Positions 58,134-64,000 of a stretch of DNA of 64,000 bases are shown piece by piece. The position numbers and the translations under genes were made by a program. The notes under the pieces are model-generated. The model was given only the letters and a program-made list of their open reading frames with translations. It was not told the origin of the DNA and searched no databases. The stretch is from Chlamydiales bacterium (GTDB taxonomy: Bacteria > Chlamydiota > Chlamydiia > Chlamydiales > JAAKFR01): positions 175,620 to 239,619 of the forward strand of contig JACKPM010000004.1 in assembly GCA_024233495.1 (NCBI GenBank). Reading direction: 5' to 3'. The stretch's first letter is position 1; every line of letters starts with the position of its first letter.

Positions 58134-59082
58134 CTGTGTGGTAGCGTCCCATGTTGCGGAATTTCTGATAGCGCCTTTCGAGTAGAATCTTCGGAGGGAA
58201 GGTCTTTAATACTTCCCAAGCATCGAGCACAAAGCGTTTTACACTGTCATATGTCGCCGCGGGATCGTGGTGAGCACCACCCTCCGGCTCTGGAATAATC
58301 GTATCAATGACATCTAGGTCAAGCAGATCCTCTGCTTGCATCTTGAGTGTGGAGGCAGCCTCCACTTTCTTGCCTGGATCCTTCCATAGAATCGAAGCAC
58401 AACTCTCTGGAGAAATCACCGAGTAGTAGGCGTGTTCGAGCATGCCAATCATGTCGCCCACTCCCATTCCTAGCGCTCCTCCTGAACACCCTTCTCCTAT
58501 CACCATTACGATGACAGGTGTGCTCAAGCGAGCGAGCTCGCGCAAATTAAAGGCGATTGCCCACCCTTGCCCTCGCTCTTCAGCTGTCAGCCCAGGATAT
58601 GCTCCCGGCGTATCCAACAAAAAGAGCACAGGAAGATGAAACTTCTCAGCCATTCTAGCTAAACGAAGTGCCTTACGGTACCCTTCAGGGTGAATCATTC
58701 CAAAATTTCTTTTGAGACGGCTTTCTGTGTCACACCCCTTCTCTTGGCCAATCACCATGAACTTTTGGTCACCGATCAGAGCAAATCCCCCCACAACTGC
58801 GGGGTCATCTCGAAACTCACGATCTCCTGAAATTTCGACAAAATCATCACACATTTTTTCAATGAAATCGACGCTTCTTGGGCGATCAGGATGGCGACAG
58901 ATCTCTACGCGCTGCCACGGTGTCAATGAATCATAAACTTTTTTCTTTAACTCACACAGCTTCCGCTCAAGTTTACTCAACTCCTCAGTAGAAAAGAGAG
59001 AATTCTCCTTAGCTTGATCCCGAAATTGTTGAATTGTTTTTTCATATTCAACGATCGGCTTCTCATGGGGCAGTGTCTCCAT
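58096..59082 (-). CDS. accA: Acetyl-CoA carboxylase carboxyltransferase alpha
   Basis: 328 residues. N-terminal KPIVEYEKTIQQFRDQA, CRHPDRPRSVDFIEKMCDDF, HPEGYRKALRLARMAEKFHL, FLLDTPGAYPGLTAEERGQG and GEGCSGGALGMGVGD are all standard. Makes malonyl-CoA with AccD. Corresponds to CT265, and precedes msbA in the same transcript. C-terminus RYHTDETTPKGRSTQS is read within the msbA start. Confidence 0.96.
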   Translation of the reverse strand: METLPHEKPIVEYEKTIQQFRDQAKENSLFSTEELSKLERKLCELKKKVYDSLTPWQRVEICRHPDRPRSVDFIEKMCDDFVEISGDREFRDDPAVVGGFALIGDQKFMVIGQEKGCDTESRLKRNFGMIHPEGYRKALRLARMAEKFHLPVLFLLDTPGAYPGLTAEERGQGWAIAFNLRELARLSTPVIVMVIGEGCSGGALGMGVGDMIGMLEHAYYSVISPESCASILWKDPGKKVEAASTLKMQAEDLLDLDVIDTIIPEPEGGAHHDPAATYDSVKRFVLDAWEVLKTFPPKILLERRYQKFRNMGRYHTDETTPKGRSTQS

Positions 59083-59256
59083 AGGGTGGCTATCATACCA
59101 CCTTTATAGAAAAAATGCAAGGTGAGGTTAGCTCCTTTGCTGACAAGAGAAAACTTTTATTTTGAAACACGTAGAAGGTAGGATCTGCCACCATTTGTGA
59201 GAAAAACTTTTTTTGTCGACTACAATGCGCCACCATGAACCATGAGCGCAAACTAT

Positions 59257-59280
59257 AGATGGTGTCGTCAAATTTTCTCC
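59257..59280. repeat. R1 lone terminal repeat
   Basis: AGATGGTGTCGTCAAATTTT plus CTCC, a left end without the rest of the element, preceded by AACTAT just as at 17593. It lies in the 230-bp gap between accA and the transpeptidase gene, which holds no gene. Confidence 0.7.
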
Positions 59281-59312
59281 CCTCGAGCGGACTGAAACAC
59301 CCACAACTCGCA

Positions 59313-60278
59313 TTATAGTTCGATTAGCTTTCCAGGTAGGTGCGCATCTGCAAAGTCTTGTACGCAGTGAATGTAGCTTGGCCGTGAGACGATAAGCGCA
59401 AAAAGCTCCTCGATATCCTCAGTAAGAAGGCGGACACACCCTTCACTCTCATAATTGCCAATACACTCTCTATTTTCAACAAGCCCCTCTTCACTTCTCA
59501 CCCAAGGCGTACCGTGAATGCCCACTCCACGCCCAGAGGCTGAGCAGTTTGCGATTTCTTCACCAAAGGGAATCCATCTTGTGCCAAAAACCGTTACCAT
59601 CTCAAGAGGCGTATTCTTGACCGTCCGTACCATCCCTTCCTTGTAGACCGCGATCTCCTGGCTTAAAGCGTACACACCAGTTGGTGTTAGTGAACCGCGA
59701 GAAGTGAGCTTGCCACAGCAAACGGGATAGCTTTTCAACAAACAACGCGCATTCTCCTCTACATCGTAGTAATAGACCCAAAGCTTGGTGCGTGAGATAT
59801 CAAGCACCAGGTGAAACTCGAGCTGCTTATCCTCTCTCAATACATTGAAGCAGTTGCCATTTGCCACCTTATCTGACAGATAGTTGCCCATGCCATGCAA
59901 ACTCGCAGATATAAAGTGTTTAGACGTCTTGTACTTCGAGGCGTAGTCACCTAAAAAGGCGAGACGGCCATCCAGCCAAGGAACGCGGCTTGAGTAGGTC
60001 ACTGTTTCAACAATGGGAAGACGGGGGCATCTGGGATTGAAAAGTTCAGCCATGCGGTTCACTTCCGGGGGCAAGTAGCTATCATCCCGCGTGATTTCAA
60101 GCTGCACCCCATTTTCCTCTTCTGGCTCGTCGGGTCCTCTTGAACGCCCCTTATCGTCATCGACGTAGACATCTTGAACAGGAATGACCTCTGCCTCTTT
60201 TTTCGTCGGCATACGCATCACAAGAAACATAGCAACAGCTGCCATCATCCCAAATAGAATCAACCGTGTTTTAGACAC
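59313..60278 (-). CDS. L,D-transpeptidase (YkuD family)
   Basis: 321 residues with an N-terminal membrane anchor (LILFGMMAAVAMFLVM). The YkuD active site is present: GVGIHGTPWVRSEEG and the catalytic SEGCVRL (S-x-G-C-x-R), with GSLTPTGVYALSQ upstream. It forms 3-3 cross-links or attaches proteins in peptidoglycan on the outer face. Start is GTG at 60278 with GGAG six bases before. Its start overlaps the glk stop. Residues 25-60 are acidic and low complexity. Confidence 0.88.
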   Translation of the reverse strand: MSKTRLILFGMMAAVAMFLVMRMPTKKEAEVIPVQDVYVDDDKGRSRGPDEPEEENGVQLEITRDDSYLPPEVNRMAELFNPRCPRLPIVETVTYSSRVPWLDGRLAFLGDYASKYKTSKHFISASLHGMGNYLSDKVANGNCFNVLREDKQLEFHLVLDISRTKLWVYYYDVEENARCLLKSYPVCCGKLTSRGSLTPTGVYALSQEIAVYKEGMVRTVKNTPLEMVTVFGTRWIPFGEEIANCSASGRGVGIHGTPWVRSEEGLVENRECIGNYESEGCVRLLTEDIEELFALIVSRPSYIHCVQDFADAHLPGKLIEL

Positions 60279-61269
60279 TCCCCACTCCTCTTAGTTGTTT
60301 TCTACAATAGTAAGCAGACCCCCTTAAACTCGCCTTGTCGTCAGAAATCACCTGAATCGGCACAGATTCTAGAAGCTCTTTAAAACGTCCTTTATCAAAA
60401 AAGCCACCCAAAAAGCTCTTCTCTTTCAAGAAAGGCAAGATTTTAGGAGGAATCCCTCCTCCAAGGAAGACCCCTCCAAGCGCCATGTACTTCAGCACAC
60501 AGTTGCTCGCTTCTGAACCTAAAATCGACACAAAAAGGTGCATGCTATCGACACAAAGATCGCTCTTCTTATTCACAGCAAAATCAGTGATTACCTTTGC
60601 TGGATCTTCCCCAGAGGCAAATGCCTCTTTCAACTCTTTTGGCTCATCACGCTTCATCTCATCGCGGAAAAACTGATAGATATTGACAAGACCAGGGCCT
60701 GAGAGCACACGTTCATATGAGGCGTGTCCAAAACGGCGGTAGATGTAGCGGCACAGGTCGATCTGCACTTCATCGCGCGGACCAAACTCACAGTGCCCAC
60801 CCTCAGAAGCAAAGGGATGATGTGTCTTGCCATCCCAAAAAAGGCCAGCCTCACCAAGACCCGTGCCCGGCGAAACGACCGCTTGATTTCCCTCGCTCTT
60901 CTTCCCCTCGTAAAGGGAAATCAAGTTCTCTTTTGGCAAGATAGCCAGTGCGTGAGCGTTTGCCTCTAAATCATTAATCAAAAAGACATGGGAAATTCCA
61001 ATCGCCCTAGAAAGCTCTTTTACCTCTACAACCCAAGGAAGATTCGTTGCACGACAAACACCACCATTGACAGGACCTGCAATTGCAAAGCAAGCGCTGG
61101 TCACATCTGAAAAATTGGATTTCTCTTTGTACTCCAATACGATAGAGCGCAAATCTTTGTAATCCTTGCTATGGAAGGTCATCAATTGACGGGGCTCAAA
61201 CTTGCCATCTTGCTCCTCAAAGAGTGCAAGGTTTGTTTTTGTTCCGCCAATGTCTCCTGCTAAGTGCAT
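60271..61269 (-). CDS. glk: Glucokinase
   Basis: 332 residues. MHLAGDIGGTKTNLALFEEQ is the phosphate-binding start, then CFAIAGPVNGGVCRATNLPW, LINDLEANAHAL, the catalytic region and VVSPGTGLGEAGLF, EGGHCEFGPRDEVQ. Makes glucose-6-phosphate. The frame stays open upstream inside the dipeptidase gene, but similarity starts at 61269, with GAGG six bases ahead. Suggests use of free glucose, whereas Chlamydia imports hexose phosphate. Confidence 0.94.
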   Translation of the reverse strand: MHLAGDIGGTKTNLALFEEQDGKFEPRQLMTFHSKDYKDLRSIVLEYKEKSNFSDVTSACFAIAGPVNGGVCRATNLPWVVEVKELSRAIGISHVFLINDLEANAHALAILPKENLISLYEGKKSEGNQAVVSPGTGLGEAGLFWDGKTHHPFASEGGHCEFGPRDEVQIDLCRYIYRRFGHASYERVLSGPGLVNIYQFFRDEMKRDEPKELKEAFASGEDPAKVITDFAVNKKSDLCVDSMHLFVSILGSEASNCVLKYMALGGVFLGGGIPPKILPFLKEKSFLGGFFDKGRFKELLESVPIQVISDDKASLRGSAYYCRKQLRGVGSV

Positions 61270-62192
61270 ACTGCCTCTTTCTTGAAAAACGCCTCGAGAT
61301 TTTTGTGAGCGAGCATCTCCCTCTCTTGAGTGGGCACCTCCTCTAAAAGGAGTGGGTAGCAACTCGCGTCTCCAAACTCCTTATAGAAGAAAGGGAGGAG
61401 ATGGTGCAACATTGGAGCTACTGTTCCATCATAAAAAAAGTCCGCACCAAAGCCAACTTGGGAAATCCCTCCAAGCTCGCGCACCTTATCGACATTTTCT
61501 AAAAAGCCTCCAGGAGGCTTTTTAGGCAAGAATTTACGCACCATATTCAAACCGATCACGCCCCCTCTTCGGAAAATCTCTTGAGCAAATTCATCAGGCA
61601 AATTACGTGGATCTTTTTCAATGGAACGCAAGTTCGAGTGACTTGCTATTGGCGTCAACTGCAGCCCCTTCTTGTCAATATACTCAAAAATATCAGAAGC
61701 CAACTGGTCAGAGGTGTGGCTTAAATCAATCGCGATCCCCTTCCCAGAGAGAAAAGTGAGTAAAAGCTCCCCCTCTCGCTTCAATCCCACCTTTGTGTGG
61801 TTCCCTCCACCAAAGCGATTCTCCGTATTCCATGTGAGGCTCACATATGCAGAATTGGGAGGAAGACGTTCAAAAGCATGCTCCAACGACTCACCCTCTT
61901 CACAAAGACCTGAGGCATTCTCAATCGCAGGTTTGACTGCAATCTTAGTAGAGTGAAGCTCCCCCTTCCACTCCACAAAATCCTCCCGCTCCAATAGCAT
62001 CCGATAACATTCAAGCTGTTTTGCAGCGCTTGCCGCGCTCCCCTTTTTTGTCTCTGTGAAAATAGCGAGCACCTGGAAGGCTACATTGCCCTCTTTGAGC
62101 TGTGGCAAGCTGCACCGCGCTTCTCGATTCATCAAATCGCCCCCCTTAGCCAAATAGGCAAGAAGATCGCAGTGCATGTCAATAATTCTCAT
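61260..62192 (-). CDS. Membrane dipeptidase-type M19 peptidase
   Basis: 310 residues. Metal-binding motifs are visible: MRIIDMHCDLLAYLAKG (H-x-D), AIENASGLCEEGES with the bridging Glu, IDLSHTSDQLASDIF and ASHSNLRSIEKDPRNLPDE (H-x-R-N), then GFGADFFYDG. M19 enzymes cleave dipeptides, including D-containing ones. Chlamydiae have a relative. Overlaps glk by 10 bp and shares one base with the aconitase stop, so acn-dipeptidase-glk-transpeptidase form one transcript. Confidence 0.92.
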   Translation of the reverse strand: MRIIDMHCDLLAYLAKGGDLMNREARCSLPQLKEGNVAFQVLAIFTETKKGSAASAAKQLECYRMLLEREDFVEWKGELHSTKIAVKPAIENASGLCEEGESLEHAFERLPPNSAYVSLTWNTENRFGGGNHTKVGLKREGELLLTFLSGKGIAIDLSHTSDQLASDIFEYIDKKGLQLTPIASHSNLRSIEKDPRNLPDEFAQEIFRRGGVIGLNMVRKFLPKKPPGGFLENVDKVRELGGISQVGFGADFFYDGTVAPMLHHLLPFFYKEFGDASCYPLLLEEVPTQEREMLAHKNLEAFFKKEAVCT

Positions 62193-64000
62193 CAGAGTCC
62201 TTTTTTCTTCTTGAAGTGGCCGATGCGCCCCCCTTCAAGCACATGCAGAAGCTCTCGATGGGTAAGGTCATGGCGCACTTTAAACGTATATTTGCGCGTC
62301 ACATTCTCTACAGTCACCTCACTCCCCTCTTTAAGCTCACTGCGAATGTTGGGGAAACGGAGCATGTCGTCTTGGCAAAGCTTCTTCCAGTCCTTCTCAT
62401 CTTGGAAAAGAAGGGGCACGACACCAAAGTTAGGCAAATTCGCTCTATGGATACGCGCAAAATCTTTCACGAGCACAACGCGCACGCCAAGATAACGTGG
62501 CGCAATTGCCGCATGCTCCCGACTTGATCCCTGCCCATAGTTACGTCCTCCTACAACAAAGTGCCCTGTCTCTTGCCATGGCTTTACGCGTTCATGATAC
62601 TTCTCTTCGATCTGCGCAAAAACAAACTCGCTGATTGCAGGAATGTTACTTCTGAAGGGCAATACCTTTGCTCCAGCCGGCATAATCTCATCTGTCGAGA
62701 TGTTATCTCCCATTTTCAATGAAATTGGCCCTTCTAAACTCTCAGGTAACGCATGAAAATGGGGAAGCGGCTTGATATTTTTTCCCTTCTCCAGCTTCTC
62801 TGCTCTTCCATCTTCAATTGGAGGCGTCACGCCTGCCTGATCAATCACAAGCTCTGATGGCTCCTTAAGGCGGGGATAAGGCATCCCTAAATCACGAGGA
62901 TCAGTGATCTCTCCTGTCAACGCAGCTGCAGCTGCCGTTTCTGGGCTGCACAAGTAGACTGCATCCTCTTTTGTACCGGAACGTCCTGGGAAGTTACGCG
63001 GCACAGTGCGCAAAGAAGCTTTCCCAATCGCAGGTGCCTGCCCCATCCCAATGCAGCCATTACAGCCCGCTTGGTGTATACGCGCCCCTGCTTCCACCAA
63101 ACTCGAGATGTGCCCCCCTCTAGCAAGGTTAAGCAAGATCTGCCTCGAAGGAGGGTTAATGTCGAAAGAGACGTGATCTTGCGCTCTCTTACCCTTCACA
63201 ATCTCTGCCACAACAGCCGTGTCGCGGTAGCCAGGATTTGCAGAACTTCCCACCATTGCTTGATACACTTTCTCCCCTTTTACCTCGCTTACCGGCACAA
63301 CCTTTCCCGGGCTGCTTGGCAACGCAATGAGAGGAACTAGCTGCCCTAAATCAATCTCCTCATGCAAATCATACTCGCAATCTGCATCAGGCAACATCTC
63401 TACAAATTGATCCTCCCTCCTTTGAGAGCGCATGAAGCAGCGCACCTCATCATCGGCAGGAAAAACACTTGCAGTTGCTCCCAACTCAGCGCCCATATTG
63501 GCTATCACATGCCGGTCCATCGCGCTCAAACACTTCAATCCAGGGCCATAATACTCAATGATTTTGCCCACACCACCCGACACATCGTGCCGGCGCAGCA
63601 TCTCTAAAATCACATCTTTTGCACTCACCCAGTCGGGAAGCTCACCCACCAGCTTCACTCCCCAAATGCGCGGCATCTTCACATAAAATGGCTCACCCGC
63701 AATTGCAAGTGCCACCTCAAGACCACCAGCTCCCATTGCCAGCATCCCCAAAGAACCTGCTGCACACGTGTGGCTATCTGATCCTAAAAGCGTCTTCCCT
63801 GGAACTCCAAACCTCTCCATATGAACTGGATGACTCACGCCACCGCCAGCTCGACTATACCAAAGACCGAACTTGCGGCATGCGCTGCGCAAGAAGAGAT
63901 GGTCCTCTGCGTTTTTGAAGTCCTCTTGCAACATATTGTGGTCGACGTACTGAACAGAGACCTCAGTTTGTGCGCGTTCAAGATGCATCGCTTCAAGCTC
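62192..64000 (-). CDS. acn: Aconitate hydratase, incomplete at window edge
   Basis: About 600 C-terminal residues; the frame remains open to the right edge. Cluster and substrate residues are visible: LLGSDSHTCAAGSLGMLAMG (first Cys), HQAGCNGCIGMGQAPAIG (C-x2-C), and the C-terminal swivel domain with GDNISTDEIMPAGAKVLPFRSN (in parts) and VGGRNYGQGSSREHAA. The compact layout resembles the mitochondrial type (about 650-750 residues), not long AcnA/AcnB. Chlamydiaceae lack this enzyme, so a fuller TCA cycle is likely here. Confidence 0.92.
   Translation of the reverse strand, partial: ELEAMHLERAQTEVSVQYVDHNMLQEDFKNAEDHLFLRSACRKFGLWYSRAGGGVSHPVHMERFGVPGKTLLGSDSHTCAAGSLGMLAMGAGGLEVALAIAGEPFYVKMPRIWGVKLVGELPDWVSAKDVILEMLRRHDVSGGVGKIIEYYGPGLKCLSAMDRHVIANMGAELGATASVFPADDEVRCFMRSQRREDQFVEMLPDADCEYDLHEEIDLGQLVPLIALPSSPGKVVPVSEVKGEKVYQAMVGSSANPGYRDTAVVAEIVKGKRAQDHVSFDINPPSRQILLNLARGGHISSLVEAGARIHQAGCNGCIGMGQAPAIGKASLRTVPRNFPGRSGTKEDAVYLCSPETAAAAALTGEITDPRDLGMPYPRLKEPSELVIDQAGVTPPIEDGRAEKLEKGKNIKPLPHFHALPESLEGPISLKMGDNISTDEIMPAGAKVLPFRSNIPAISEFVFAQIEEKYHERVKPWQETGHFVVGGRNYGQGSSREHAAIAPRYLGVRVVLVKDFARIHRANLPNFGVVPLLFQDEKDWKKLCQDDMLRFPNIRSELKEGSEVTVENVTRKYTFKVRHDLTHRELLHVLEGGRIGHFKKKKGL

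Overview
The window comes from a member of the Chlamydiota. The strongest markers are a major outer membrane protein with the Chlamydia-type N-terminus, an HctB (Hc2) histone, Slc1-like and CT260/Mcsc-like type III secretion chaperones, a CT041-type SpoIID protein, and several blocks in the gene order of Chlamydia trachomatis: ferredoxin-flhA; sucA/sucB; hemW/holA/hctB/pepA/ssb/slc1/glgX/spoIID/ruvB/dcd; two CBS proteins/nifS/PP2C; mutY/rluA/fabI; and CT260/dnaQ/mqnD/mqnB/msbA/accA. C. trachomatis gene numbers are from memory. Several genes are not expected in Chlamydiaceae: aconitase, System II cytochrome c maturation (ResB/CcsA), a heptosyltransferase-like GT9, FliO/FliP/FliQ/FliR with CsrA, and a truncated FlhB. 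This suggests a lineage outside, perhaps sister to, the Chlamydiaceae, with a flagellar or flagellar-derived export apparatus. No rRNA, phage or CRISPR array was seen.

Layout. 1-2 kb: flhA (incomplete) and an N-terminal-only flhB. 2-3 kb: tRNA-Pro, a ferredoxin and a DUF1858-IscA fusion. 3-6.8 kb: a lineage-specific block next to a palindromic element, with a candidate papain-like cysteine protease, a large coiled-coil protein and a cysteine-rich protein. 6.8-12 kb: complete 2-oxoglutarate dehydrogenase operon (sucA-sucB-lpd). 12-15 kb: lipoprotein-resB-ccsA. 15-30.5 kb: conserved chlamydial housekeeping, with hctB behind a recognisable sigma-28 promoter. 30.5-32.6 kb: ompA with a strong terminator, then a poly-G tract and repeat debris. 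32.6-43.9 kb: envelope and housekeeping genes, an asparagine-synthetase-like protein with eroded active sites, and the SRP RNA. 44-47.1 kb: an 18-repeat ankyrin gene between two inverted 121-bp elements. 47-49.7 kb: a FolB/SDR/HAD cluster. 49.7-53.4 kb: fliO-fliP-(membrane protein)-fliQ-fliR-(lipoprotein)-csrA. 53.4-59 kb: CT260-CT265 block including two futalosine menaquinone genes. 59-64 kb: L,D-transpeptidase, glucokinase, M19 dipeptidase and aconitase (incomplete).

How they fit together. Aconitase, 2-oxoglutarate dehydrogenase, menaquinone genes and cytochrome c maturation point to a fuller TCA cycle and respiratory chain than in Chlamydia. Glucokinase and GlgX add glucose and glycogen use. 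SpoIID, L,D-transpeptidase and an FtsB-like protein belong to peptidoglycan and division functions. T3S chaperones, the candidate protease and the ankyrin protein point to host interaction.

Three families of short non-coding palindromic elements (called R1, R2 and R3 here) are scattered through the window. Two of them run into coding sequence and supply the stop codon of mqnB (R1) and of the ankyrin gene (R3).
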